Assembly (NCBI GenBank): GCA_013287605.1
Contig: JABDDM010000010.1
Coordinates: forward strand, 1-53,334
Length of the DNA stretch: 53,334 nucleotides
From: Ignavibacteria bacterium
GTDB taxonomy: Bacteria > Bacteroidota > Ignavibacteria > Palsa-1295
Reading direction: 5' to 3'
The position numbers were made by a program, and so were the translations under genes. A model generated the notes under the pieces. That model was not told the DNA's origin, searched no databases, and worked only from the letters and a program-made list of their open reading frames with translations. The number at the start of each line of letters is the position of its first letter. The stretch's first letter is position 1. Below are positions 45,664 to 53,334 of this stretch, piece after piece.

Positions 45664-46060
45664 CGTGTGCCTCTCCTGGCCGACGAGATGATAGAGCTTC
45701 CGGTGGTTCCGGATTAACTCATCTCTGCAAGCTGGAACGGCAGAGCCGACGTTTCGAGATTGCCAACGACGTCGGTAGCAAACTATTCTGCCATCCTGGT
45801 TTGCAGAGATGGAAAAAATGGAGGCACAATTGTGAGCATTAACGTGCAAATTCCATTCCCGAATGTCCAAACCAGGAGAACTCAGGTTGAGGGGATTCTC
45901 TAGATCAGTTTGACAACACCCCAACAGTATGCACCCTCAGAGAGAATCTATACTAGCGTGGCAGAAAATTCTAGTATCTTCGCATTACTGCTTTGCGACT
46001 TAGATCCTTACGCGGCAGCGACCCCTTAAAATAATCGTCACAGAAAGCCCATCGGTATAC
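45664..46060. other. Divergent intergenic region
   Basis: Nearly 400 bases between the T9SS gene (-) and the comM-like gene (+). No supported gene. The only promoter-like sequence found is the box at 45975 for the plus-strand gene. Confidence 0.5.
45975..45982 (+). promoter_or_regulatory. -7-like box TATCTTCG
   Basis: TATCTTCG, one mismatch from TAnnTTTG, 79 bases before the comM-like start. No TTG lies 20 bases upstream. Confidence 0.35.
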
Positions 46061-47644
46061 ATGTTCTCTAAATGCCTCTCCGGTACTACGCAAGGTATCA
46101 CTGCGTACACTGTCGAAATCGAAACTCACGTTGAGGGCAATGTCCCCAACTTCATTATGGTCGGACTTCCCGATTCTGCCGTAAAAGAAAGCAAGGAGCG
46201 TGTGATCGCTGCGATGAAGAATTCGGCGATCCAGTTCGAATTCTCGAAGCGCATTACCGTAAACCTGGCGCCTGCTGACATTCGCAAGGAGGGGAGTGCT
46301 TTCGACCTTCCGATCGCGTTGGGATTGCTAGCCACAACGGGCAGCGTCGAAGCGCAGCGTCTCAATCAATTCATGCTCTTGGGTGAGCTTGCACTTGACG
46401 GAACATTGCGGCCGATCCACGGAGCGCTGAATATCGCGCTGCATGTTCGTAAGCTGAAAGAGACTTTTCCCGAACTCAAAGGGATGATCCTGCCCGACGA
46501 AAACGCGAAGGAAGCTGCGCTCGTCTCGGAGATTGATGTGTATGCTGCAAAGACATTGCGAGAGGCTGTTGAACTCTTGAATGGAACTTCTCAAAAGACG
46601 AAAGTAGAAGTTGATATCCAATCTTTATTCAGTGAAGATGTCTATGAGATGCAGCATCTGGATTTTGCTGAAGTCAAAGGTCAGGAAGCAGTTAAGCGTG
46701 CACTTGAAGTAGCAGCAGCCGGTGGTCACAATCTGATCATGGTTGGCTCGCCAGGTTCGGGAAAGAGCATGCTGGCAAAGCGCTTTCCCTCGATCCTGCC
46801 GCCACTCGAATTCGATGAAGCACTCGAAACGACGAAGATCCATTCGGTTGCGGGTATTCTTCCTCCGGGCGTGCCGCTCGTTACGATGCGTCCGTTTCGA
46901 TCGCCGCATCACACGATCTCGGATGCTGCACTTGTTGGCGGCGGTATGCGGAACATTCGACCTGGTGAAATATCACTTTCGCACAACGGAGTTCTCTTCC
47001 TTGATGAACTTCCTGAATTCCAGCGCAATGTATTGGAAGTGTTGCGCCAACCACTCGAAGATGGTTGTGTCACGATCTCGCGGACAGCCATGACCGTCGA
47101 CTATCCGGCAAACTTCATGCTGATCTGCGCCATGAATCCATGTCCGTGCGGGAATTTTGGATCGACCGTGCATTCATGCACGTGTACTGAGCAAACGATC
47201 CAGCGATACATGAGCAAGATATCGGGACCGCTCCTCGATCGTATTGATATTCATGTCGAAGTGCCAAGCGTAAAGATCGAGGAGCTGTCGAAGAAATCTT
47301 CCGGCGAACGCTCGAGCGCAATTCGCGAGCGTGTACTCCGAGCGCGAGAAAAGCAGCGCGAGCGCTATCGCAGTCTCAACGGAAAATCGACTGGTCCGCG
47401 CGTGTACAAGAATGCCGATCTCAGTTCGAAGCTCGTACAGGAGTATTGCGAGATCATGGAAGACTCCAAACAGATTATGAAGATGGCGATGACCAGGATG
47501 GGCCTTTCAGCCAGAGCCTACGACCGCATCCTCAAGGTTTCAAGGACGATTGCAGACCTCGCAGGGGCCGAATCGATCACAACCGCTCACGTTAGTGAAG
47601 CCATTCAATACCGCACTCTTGACCGCCAATTTTGGAATGGGTAG
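46061..47644 (+). CDS. comM: YifB/ComM family Mg chelatase-like AAA+ ATPase
   Basis: 527 aa, typical length. The N-terminal ChlI-like (Lon-protease-type fold) domain spans ~20-170 (VEGNVPNFIMVGLPDSAVKE). Walker A is MVGSPGSGKSMLAKR, Walker B VLFLDELPEF, and PCPCGNFG plus SCTCTEQTIQRYMSKISGPL form the zinc-linked insertion of the family. The C-terminal domain carries MTRMGLSARAYDRILKVSRT. ComM is a hexameric branch-migration motor that extends integration of foreign DNA in natural transformation, which fits the presence of comF in the window. Confidence 0.92.
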   Translation: MFSKCLSGTTQGITAYTVEIETHVEGNVPNFIMVGLPDSAVKESKERVIAAMKNSAIQFEFSKRITVNLAPADIRKEGSAFDLPIALGLLATTGSVEAQRLNQFMLLGELALDGTLRPIHGALNIALHVRKLKETFPELKGMILPDENAKEAALVSEIDVYAAKTLREAVELLNGTSQKTKVEVDIQSLFSEDVYEMQHLDFAEVKGQEAVKRALEVAAAGGHNLIMVGSPGSGKSMLAKRFPSILPPLEFDEALETTKIHSVAGILPPGVPLVTMRPFRSPHHTISDAALVGGGMRNIRPGEISLSHNGVLFLDELPEFQRNVLEVLRQPLEDGCVTISRTAMTVDYPANFMLICAMNPCPCGNFGSTVHSCTCTEQTIQRYMSKISGPLLDRIDIHVEVPSVKIEELSKKSSGERSSAIRERVLRAREKQRERYRSLNGKSTGPRVYKNADLSSKLVQEYCEIMEDSKQIMKMAMTRMGLSARAYDRILKVSRTIADLAGAESITTAHVSEAIQYRTLDRQFWNG

Positions 47645-47676
47645 TATGCTGCGAGAAAATTATAACGACTTCTTAC

Positions 47677-47707
47677 TTGCAATTCGGCCAGAGTCTTAGT
47701 ATATTAG
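47677..47707 (+). promoter_or_regulatory. Promoter of the Cas6-like gene
   Basis: TTG at 47677-47679, 20 bases, TATATTAG at 47700-47707. The -7 box has one mismatch from TAnnTTTG; the spacing equals that of the consensus promoters in this window. Confidence 0.6.
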
Positions 47708-47713
47708 GAGCCG

Positions 47714-48113
47714 GGAGAAAGCTTCCCCTGAATAGCTTTCTCATAGCTACTTCCGGAGGAAGTGATGGTGCAGCCGTTGATTGCGTGAAATTCCTGTTCC
47801 TGGCGCTTTCCCTGTCAAGTTCTTTTTCAGTTATCAGAGTGTTGAGTCCTGTAAATGCGTGTACCAGAGCACGTCAGGACCAGTGGATCGGTTAAAAATA
47901 ACTCGCTGCCTCTTACAGAGATGTGTCTTTTCACATCCTTTCAAGCTGTCGCGAAGGTTGTCTCATTTGGATACGTAGAGTCGTTGCTGTTTGTAGAACC
48001 GGATAAATCCTAGCGGATCACCAACTTGCGAGATTAATGCGAGTTGAATCCACGTCCTGCCAGCATTGGACTTAAGTATTCTTTTCATCACTTACGAAGC
48101 ACACGAGGACTTC
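47714..48113 (+). other. ~400-nt structured leader of the Cas6-like gene
   Basis: Right at the predicted start is a hairpin: GAGAAAGCT (47715-47723), 10-base loop, AGCTTTCTC (47734-47742). A second, ACTTCC/GGAAGT at 47749-47763, contains the GGAGG of a 7-codon ORF at 47765-47788. A third is GATGTG/CACATC at 47920-47937. There is no CRISPR repeat pattern and no long ORF. Confidence 0.5.
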
Positions 48114-49154
48114 ATGCGTGTCCATATAAGGCTTACTCCGTCGGCGACCCATGGCCACATGCCGATTAATTATAATGCGTTCGTTTCCGAGTTCGTCTAT
48201 GAGGCGATCCAGCCTGATGTGCCGTTCGCAAAACAGCCGAAAGCAGGTCAGCAAGGTATTCCGTATTATACGTTTTCGAATCTCTATATTCCAGAGGTTC
48301 AGCAGGAAGACCGTACACTTCGTTTCGGGCAAGTTGAAATCGAGCTGACGATCTCGATGCTGCTCGAACCTGAATACAACGAGGAATTGCTCGCCAGACT
48401 CCGCAGCGTTCCTTCGCTGCTGTTCCCAACCAATATCGGTACAGAACTGCTTGTTTCGCAAATCACGCTCGTTGACGAGGCGACATCCGTCGCAAACTAT
48501 GCACGTTTTCGTATGCTTTCACCGCTTGCTTCGCCGATGTGGGATGCAGGGGATGGCAGTGAACCGCGATATGTGCATTATGGCGAGCCAGAGTTTACGG
48601 AGTCGATCCGTGGAATTCTCGTAGCGAAATACGAGCGCTGGAAAGGTCACAAGCCGCATGATACGCGTTTTCGTTTTACGCTCGATGAGAAATATGTGCA
48701 ACGCCGCCGCGGGCGGATCTCGAAACTTGTAACATTCCACGAAGGTGAAGAGGACGAGAAGAAGGTCAAAGCGATCGTCGCCCCGTTTGAAGTTGAGGGG
48801 AACCCCGAATTGATCTGGCTCGGTTATGTGGCGGGTTTTGGAGAGAAAAATCTTTTGGGCTTCGGTTGTGCCGATCTGGTCACAACCCCGGCGCGCGATC
48901 AGCGACAGCATCAGGAGCGGCCTGCCGGTCAGCATGAACCAGACCGGCGTAACGGCAGTGCGCCCCGCCCGGTGCGAAAGTTTGACGATCAGCGGAATGA
49001 TAGAGGCTATCAGCAACCGCGTAATGATGATCGATCTCAGAATTGGGACAGGCCAACTCCAAAACTCCGAGAGGAACGCTCGAACGCAGGACAGCCTTAT
49101 GCGGGCGGCGTAATGAATCATCACAGAGGCGGCGGGAAATTCAGTCCGCGCTAG
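48114..49154 (+). CDS. Orphan Cas6-like RAMP protein with disordered C-terminal tail
   Basis: 346 aa from ATG 48114 (GAGG 5 bases upstream; MRVHIRLTPS is the first strand of the Cas6 ferredoxin fold). INYNAFVSEFVYEAI matches the first helix and YYTFSNLYIP the FTFS strand. GFGEKNLLGFGC at 241-252 is the glycine-rich loop typical of Cas6. Cas6 cuts CRISPR precursor RNA, usually with a His between that helix and the FTFS strand; residues 31-50 here have no His. Residues ~257-346 form an added low-complexity tail rich in Arg, Gln, Asn, Asp and Pro, ending HHRGGGKFSPR, like RNA-binding disordered regions. No array or cas gene is near. tRNA-Ala begins 21 bases after its stop. Confidence 0.75.
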   Translation: MRVHIRLTPSATHGHMPINYNAFVSEFVYEAIQPDVPFAKQPKAGQQGIPYYTFSNLYIPEVQQEDRTLRFGQVEIELTISMLLEPEYNEELLARLRSVPSLLFPTNIGTELLVSQITLVDEATSVANYARFRMLSPLASPMWDAGDGSEPRYVHYGEPEFTESIRGILVAKYERWKGHKPHDTRFRFTLDEKYVQRRRGRISKLVTFHEGEEDEKKVKAIVAPFEVEGNPELIWLGYVAGFGEKNLLGFGCADLVTTPARDQRQHQERPAGQHEPDRRNGSAPRPVRKFDDQRNDRGYQQPRNDDRSQNWDRPTPKLREERSNAGQPYAGGVMNHHRGGGKFSPR

Positions 49155-49175
49155 TGTGAGGGTTCAAGTTTCTTC

Positions 49176-49249
49176 GGGGTCGTAGCTCAGTTTGGCAGAG
49201 CGCCTGCATGGCATGCAGGAGGTCAGGGGTTCGACTCCCCTCGGCTCCA
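49176..49249 (+). tRNA. tRNA-Ala (anticodon GGC)
   Basis: 74 bases. The acceptor stem GGGGTCG pairs with CGGCTCC (G-T wobbles allowed). The anticodon stem CCTGC/GCAGG holds loop ATGGCAT with anticodon GGC. The T arm is AGGGG-TTCGACT-CCCCT. CCA is not encoded. It lies just downstream of the Cas6-like gene on the same strand. Confidence 0.95.
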
Positions 49250-49513
49250 CATTTTCTTACTCCTTCCTGCACGATGGACCCCTTCTCTTTTATTGAAAAT
49301 AGATAAGCTGTTTTTCTAATCTCCTCCCTAATCGCTGAGAATTCTCGTTCCGGAGCCAACTAATCAGATTCTTATTCGCGGTGAACAGCTTGTAACTTCG
49401 AAGCAAACGAAGCACTTGTAATGAATAACTTTTGTTACAATCGAGCTTCCAAACCCATGACTATAGTGGTGGGGGAGCGTCCAGCCCTGTAAGATTTTGT
49501 TTACCCTTCGCCT

Positions 49514-51586
49514 ATGAAACACAATCTTGTTATCCGTGTCTTAGTCCTTCTTGTTCCTACTTTGTTCTTTGCGCCTAACCTGAAGGCTCAGTGGGAGCCT
49601 GATCGCAGACTCTCGACTACTGATACTGCCGCAAGCTTGAACGAAAACATGGGGCAATGTCTTGCTGCGAGTGGTGATAGTGTGCATGTCGTTTGGTGGG
49701 ACCGCAAGAACAGTGGCAGTCGGATTTATTACAAACATTCATTCGATGGCGGTGTGACGTGGGGACCTGATGCCGTTATTCCAGGCACTCCGAATCATGC
49801 AGACTTCCCGTCGATCGCTGTAAGTGGTGCTACAGTACACGTCGCGTTTCGTGATTCCAGCACCGGTCAGTACATCACATACTACAAACGATCCCTGGAT
49901 GGTGGGATGACATGGGGTCCGAATATTTCGCTTGGAGTTTATTACTGGTGGCCATCGATCACAGCAACTGGATCCATGGTCTTTGTGGCACTGAATGATT
50001 TGCATCCGGGTAACACGGAAGTCTATTGCCGCCGCTCCACTGACAATGGCAATACCTGGGACACCGTCCATCAGATCTCGAATGCTCCTAATCGTTCGGA
50101 AGACCCATCGATTGCTGCTGGCGGAGGCTGCGTTCATTTGGCATGGAACGACAACCGGACTGGCCTAATGCAGACCTGGTACCGCCGCTCCTCAGACCAG
50201 GGAGTTACATGGGGACCGGAGACTCAGTTATCGAATACGACTGTGTTTTGCTATTTCCCGATCGTCCATGTTTCAGGAGCGAATGTAGATCTTGCTTATG
50301 GTGATGAGGGCAGCGGTCAATTTGAAATCTTTTTCAAACAGTCTACAGACTTCGGAGCAACCTGGGGGACTTCAAGGCAACTAACACATAGCGGGGGCAA
50401 GGCTGTTTATCCTGTAATTGCTCGTGACAGCTCGAATATTCATATTGTTCATTCGAGCTTTGGCGGTGATGCGTATTATCTGCACTCAAGCGATGGCGGA
50501 GCAACCTGGGATTCATCGAAGAGTTTGGTCAGTGTCGCCAATAAACCCACCAATACGTTTATCGTAGCAGTTGGACATACGCTGCATGTCATCTGGCTCG
50601 ATGCGCGGAATGGCTACCCAGCAGTATATTACAAGCGCAGTTCTATCATAAGAGCTGCGATCTTCAATGCCCCGAACACCGTGGCCTTCGGCGATGTGAA
50701 AATCAACTCAGCCAGGGATACGACCATTGTACTTCGAAATTTTGGGACGGCGCAAGTGAAGATTCTCAAGTACAGTATCGTTGGCTCGACTGGGTTCATT
50801 CTAGCCGATAGTTCAATGCATACAATTGCAGCGCATGACAGTGGGACAATCAAAGTGCACTTCGATCCCGTCAGCGCTCAGTCATATGTTGCTTCGGTCA
50901 TGATCATGACAGACGAAGCAACTTTAGGTTCGCACCAGATCCAGCTTACCGGTAGAGGAATTGGTCCGAAACTCGATCTAAGCGTGGCAACGCTAGATTT
51001 CGGCAAAGTTGATTCGGGAGCGAGTCTTAGAAAAACATTTACCATTACAAACAACGGTACGGCTGCTGCGACCATAAGTTCATTCCAACTCACTGGCTCG
51101 AAGATGTTTGCGGTAGATACACCGACGACACCATTCGCTATTTCAGTAAGTGCCCAACGTGTCATTTCCATAGCATTCAAACCTGTGACGTCAGGTCCAT
51201 TAAGCGCAACGCTTACGATTGGCTCAGCGGAAGGAGTTCAGTCACAATTATTGCTAGCGGGAATCGGCTTAGGGAAAAAAGATACGGCAAGCAGGGGAGT
51301 CCGCTTCCCGACGACCAGCTCGGTGATAAGTTTACTTGAAGTCTCACCGAACCCTGCTTCACAGCGCGCTACCCTCAAGCTCAATCTCGCAAAACATCTG
51401 GAAGATGTGAATGTGAGTTTCTACGATGCTGCGGGACGGCTTGTACTTACGCAGCATATCGGTGCGTTGAACGAAGGGATGCAAAGGATTCCAATGGCCC
51501 TCCCGCGAATGTCTGGAGTCTCATTGTTGCGTGTCAGTTCTGGTGGACAGTTGATCGGGACAGCAGAGCTTATCATCACTAGGTGA
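49514..51586 (+). CDS. Asp-box (BNR) T9SS cargo protein with choice-of-anchor D
   Basis: 690 aa. A signal peptide (LVIRVLVLLVPTLFFAPN, then LKAQ) is followed at ~30-380 by six or more Asp-box repeats (SFDGGVTWGP, SLDGGMTWGP, SSDQGVTWGP, SSDGGATWDS), the sialidase-type propeller pattern, though no catalytic sialidase residues are evident. Two choice-of-anchor D Ig folds lie at ~390-590 (FGDVKINSARDTTIVLRNFG and LDFGKVDSGASLRKTFTITN). The C-terminal ~85 residues form a T9SS type A domain (LEVSPNPASQRATL, FYDAAGRLVL). Presumed surface-exposed or released; ligand unknown. Confidence 0.85.
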   Translation: MKHNLVIRVLVLLVPTLFFAPNLKAQWEPDRRLSTTDTAASLNENMGQCLAASGDSVHVVWWDRKNSGSRIYYKHSFDGGVTWGPDAVIPGTPNHADFPSIAVSGATVHVAFRDSSTGQYITYYKRSLDGGMTWGPNISLGVYYWWPSITATGSMVFVALNDLHPGNTEVYCRRSTDNGNTWDTVHQISNAPNRSEDPSIAAGGGCVHLAWNDNRTGLMQTWYRRSSDQGVTWGPETQLSNTTVFCYFPIVHVSGANVDLAYGDEGSGQFEIFFKQSTDFGATWGTSRQLTHSGGKAVYPVIARDSSNIHIVHSSFGGDAYYLHSSDGGATWDSSKSLVSVANKPTNTFIVAVGHTLHVIWLDARNGYPAVYYKRSSIIRAAIFNAPNTVAFGDVKINSARDTTIVLRNFGTAQVKILKYSIVGSTGFILADSSMHTIAAHDSGTIKVHFDPVSAQSYVASVMIMTDEATLGSHQIQLTGRGIGPKLDLSVATLDFGKVDSGASLRKTFTITNNGTAAATISSFQLTGSKMFAVDTPTTPFAISVSAQRVISIAFKPVTSGPLSATLTIGSAEGVQSQLLLAGIGLGKKDTASRGVRFPTTSSVISLLEVSPNPASQRATLKLNLAKHLEDVNVSFYDAAGRLVLTQHIGALNEGMQRIPMALPRMSGVSLLRVSSGGQLIGTAELIITR

Positions 51587-51707
51587 AGGTGTGATGTAAA
51601 TCCTCATTAGCTAAGTAGATCCCCTGCGAAGAGCTGGGGATCTCTGCACTGGTAGCAGTCCACTTACTCCCTAACCAACTTCCAAGAAGTCGGTATTTCT
51701 GGAGATG

Positions 51708-51774
51708 TCACAAGCTTTCTAACAACTATGTGACAATCGGGTGACAACTCATGCATTCGCAAAAAATAGTTTTG
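51708..51774 (+). promoter_or_regulatory. Phased TNACAA repeats and promoter before the desaturase
   Basis: TCACAA at 51708, TAACAA at 51720, TGACAA at 51731 and TGACAA at 51742: the last three are exactly 11 bp apart. The last two lie in GTGACAA. TAGTTTTG, an exact -7 box, starts at 51767, 25 bases after the start of the last repeat, so the last repeat overlaps the -33 position. The desaturase starts 41 bases later. Confidence 0.6.
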
Positions 51775-51815
51775 TAGCGCAATTCACTACAAGCCATTTC
51801 AAGCGAGAACCTCAC

Positions 51816-52865
51816 ATGAGAACAATCGAAAACATCCCTGTCGTCACTGACTCAGGCTATGAGCCAAAAGCCGCTTACAATGCTTTGGACCGATTCCTAT
51901 TGCGCCTCATCAACGATCCACGCGATCTGCCATTTATGCACTTCGTGATTGAAGCGTCAGTGGTGATCGTGCCGCTGGCGTTCGCACTCTACTTCAGTGC
52001 GGTCCCATGGATTGTCGCAGCGCTTTATTTGCCGTTGAACATTCTCTTCTACATGGACCGCTTCATTCTGATGCTCCACAACACAAGTCATCGCCCGCTC
52101 TTTCGCAAGAAGTATCGTGGCCTTACGTACTACATCGTTTGGATACTCGGACCGCTCTTCGGAGAATCACCCGAGACATACTTCGCCCATCACATGGGTA
52201 TGCATCACGTTGAAGAGAATCTCGAAGAGGATCTCAGTTCGACAATGACATATCAGCGTGACAGTTTCGCAAGCTGGCTTAGATATTCCGTTCGGTTCTT
52301 CTTTGGTAGTGATATCAACTTGATAATATATCTGGCGAAGAAAGGGCGGCGGAAGCTTCTTTCGCGCGTCATTTCAGGTGAAGTTGCGTATGCCCTGCTG
52401 GTTGCAGTAGCATGCATAATAAACTGGCAAGCAACGATCGTCGTCTTCATCGTGCCGTTTATCGCGTGCCGCATAGCGATGATAGCCGGGAATTGGGGAC
52501 AGCACGCATTTATCGACGCTGCGCGCCCCGACGACCCGTTTGCGAGCAGCATCACCGTCATCAATTGCCGCTATAATCAGCGATGCTTCAACGACGGGTA
52601 CCACATCGGTCATCATCGCAAGTCAACACTCCATTGGACAGAGTTGCCCGCAGAGTTGCGGACGAACATGGATCTCTATATGAACCGTGGTGCGATCGTA
52701 TTTGCAGGAATAGACTTCATCACAGTCTGGGTCTTTCTCATGCTCAAACGATATGACCTGCTCGCAGCACGCTTTGTCGAGCTTCAGAATCCTGCTCGCA
52801 GCACGGAGGAAGTAATCGCGCTCCTTAAGAACCGAACACAGGCCATACGGGCAGCATCCAAATGA
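51816..52865 (+). CDS. Membrane fatty acid desaturase family protein
   Basis: 349 aa from ATG 51816; an earlier in-frame start would lie inside the promoter. Four membrane helices (~43-62, ~65-85, ~105-122 and ~195-225). The three His boxes of the di-iron desaturase/hydroxylase superfamily are complete: HNTSH (88-92), HHMGMHH (125-131) and DGYHIGHH (His 263, 266, 267). It probably inserts a double bond or hydroxyl into a fatty acyl or carotenoid chain; the substrate cannot be told. Repeats with 11-bp phasing overlap its promoter and recur before the next gene. Confidence 0.85.
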   Translation: MRTIENIPVVTDSGYEPKAAYNALDRFLLRLINDPRDLPFMHFVIEASVVIVPLAFALYFSAVPWIVAALYLPLNILFYMDRFILMLHNTSHRPLFRKKYRGLTYYIVWILGPLFGESPETYFAHHMGMHHVEENLEEDLSSTMTYQRDSFASWLRYSVRFFFGSDINLIIYLAKKGRRKLLSRVISGEVAYALLVAVACIINWQATIVVFIVPFIACRIAMIAGNWGQHAFIDAARPDDPFASSITVINCRYNQRCFNDGYHIGHHRKSTLHWTELPAELRTNMDLYMNRGAIVFAGIDFITVWVFLMLKRYDLLAARFVELQNPARSTEEVIALLKNRTQAIRAASK

Positions 52866-52928
52866 CAATCTTGTGACAAACCTTCAACCAATCGGTGACA
52901 ATTCACCAATCTCATTTCGCCAGTTTTG
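52863..52928 (+). promoter_or_regulatory. Phased TGACAA repeats and promoter before the last gene
   Basis: TGACAA at 52863, 52874 and 52896: 11 and 22 bp apart. CAGTTTTG, one mismatch from the -7 box, starts at 52921, again exactly 25 bases after the start of the last repeat. This is the same architecture as upstream of the desaturase. Confidence 0.6.
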
Positions 52929-52967
52929 TACAACGAAATTCATTTCACTCGTTTTTCATAAAACGTC

Positions 52968-53334
52968 ATGAAAACTTACCTCGTATTTCTAGTCGCAATG
53001 ATTACCGCAGCATTTACCGTTCAAACAGCATCCGCACAACTCGTACCGGTTCCGAAACAAGATCCTTTATTCCCGGATGAGGGCAAGACGACGCTCACCG
53101 TTTGGACCGGTGTTCCCTATATCTCAATCGCTGAATATGCTTATGGCGTCAGCGATGGATTTGCCGTCGGTGTTGTCGGTGGGTTCACTCCGACCTCGAA
53201 GGCGATTGGCGTTCGTCTACGTGGCATCGTCGCGCAGCCATCGGATGACTTTCGACTCTACGTCAAATCTCCGATCCTATTCTACCCGGCCTCAGGAGAT
53301 TCTCATCGCGAGCCATGGTTTCTCGTATGGCCGA
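52968..53334 (+). CDS. Exported, probably outer-membrane protein (partial, 3' end cut)
   Basis: The first 122 codons are present, with no stop before the window edge. A signal peptide (KTYLVFLVAMITAAFTVQTA, then SAQ) is followed by beta-rich sequence with alternating hydrophobics (TTLTVWTGVPYISIAEYAYG, FAVGVVGGF, AIGVRLRGIVAQP). This resembles a porin-like or lipid-binding beta barrel. It lies 102 bases after the desaturase and behind the same repeat motif, so a joint role in lipid or envelope adaptation is inferred. Not recognised further. Confidence 0.65.
   Translation, partial: MKTYLVFLVAMITAAFTVQTASAQLVPVPKQDPLFPDEGKTTLTVWTGVPYISIAEYAYGVSDGFAVGVVGGFTPTSKAIGVRLRGIVAQPSDDFRLYVKSPILFYPASGDSHREPWFLVWP

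Noticed and set aside
47714-48113. Cobalamin or other known riboswitch in the Cas6-like leader
   Set aside because: No B12 box or other familiar conserved core could be recognised.
48066-48113. Earlier in-frame start for the Cas6-like gene
   Set aside because: The added residues precede the first Cas6 strand and have no ribosome site; ATG 48114 has GAGG 5 bases upstream.
49176-49249. Integration site at tRNA-Ala
   Set aside because: No integrase gene and no repeat of the tRNA 3' end was found nearby.
47645-49500. CRISPR array near the Cas6-like gene
   Set aside because: I read both flanks for regularly spaced repeats of 25-40 bases and found none.

Overview
The window looks like chromosome from a Bacteroidota-type bacterium (FCB group). 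A Kapabacteria- or Ignavibacteria-like lineage is a reasonable guess but cannot be proven from this sequence. Three signals point this way. Seven secreted proteins end in a type IX secretion (T9SS) type A sorting domain. Several intergenic regions carry Bacteroidota-style promoters (TTG, about 20 bp, then TAnnTTTG). Several proteins are of the kind common in that group: IgGFc-binding-like, choice-of-anchor D, Ycf48/Asp-box propellers. Many genes lack a clear Shine-Dalgarno sequence. No T9SS machinery genes lie in the window, only cargo.

Layout. 0.3-9.4 kb (+): a 1388-aa secreted T9SS protein, a DUF1761 membrane protein, a TPR protein, a Tat-exported Rieske protein, dnaG, and a methyltransferase overlapping dnaG. 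9.4-17.6 kb (-): an aa3-type cytochrome c oxidase cluster. In transcription order it holds a cupredoxin-like lipoprotein, ctaC, ctaD, ctaA, ctaB, a 43-aa membrane peptide, ctaE, sco, DUF420 (CtaM-like), DUF983 and a small CxxC membrane protein. This is a nearly complete kit for the oxidase core, heme A synthesis and copper loading. 17.7-23.8 kb: an HpnC-like squalene synthase-family gene, a small unknown gene behind a long leader, and a divergent pair of secreted T9SS proteins, one of them an HExxH metalloprotease. 24.4-29.5 kb (-): a tight operon phhB-pepP-miaE-uvrB-comF.

29.5-35.8 kb (-): three closely related GT39-like multi-membrane-span proteins with prfB lodged between them. prfB keeps the classical CTT TGA C programmed frameshift. 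35.9-38.0 kb: an accessory-looking stretch with small unknown ORFs, textbook promoters, and a candidate ~235-nt non-coding RNA bounded by a perfect promoter and terminator. 38-46 kb: a secreted caspase-fold-like protein, three T9SS cargo proteins and an overlapping DUF4236 / Cys-rich CWC pair. 46-49.3 kb: a YifB/ComM ATPase, then an orphan Cas6-like RNA endonuclease-family protein with a long disordered Arg/Gln/Asn-rich tail, then tRNA-Ala(GGC). No CRISPR array or other cas gene is visible. 49.5-53.3 kb: a T9SS Asp-box protein, a fatty-acid desaturase, and the start of an exported protein cut by the window edge.

The observations most worth following are: (1) the orphan Cas6-like protein and its hairpin-bearing leader; (2) 11-bp-phased TGACAA direct repeats placed identically in front of the desaturase and the gene after it, resembling a CarH/LitR-type operator; (3) the candidate ncRNA at 36.9-37.2 kb; (4) the unannotated 43-aa membrane peptide between ctaB and ctaE.
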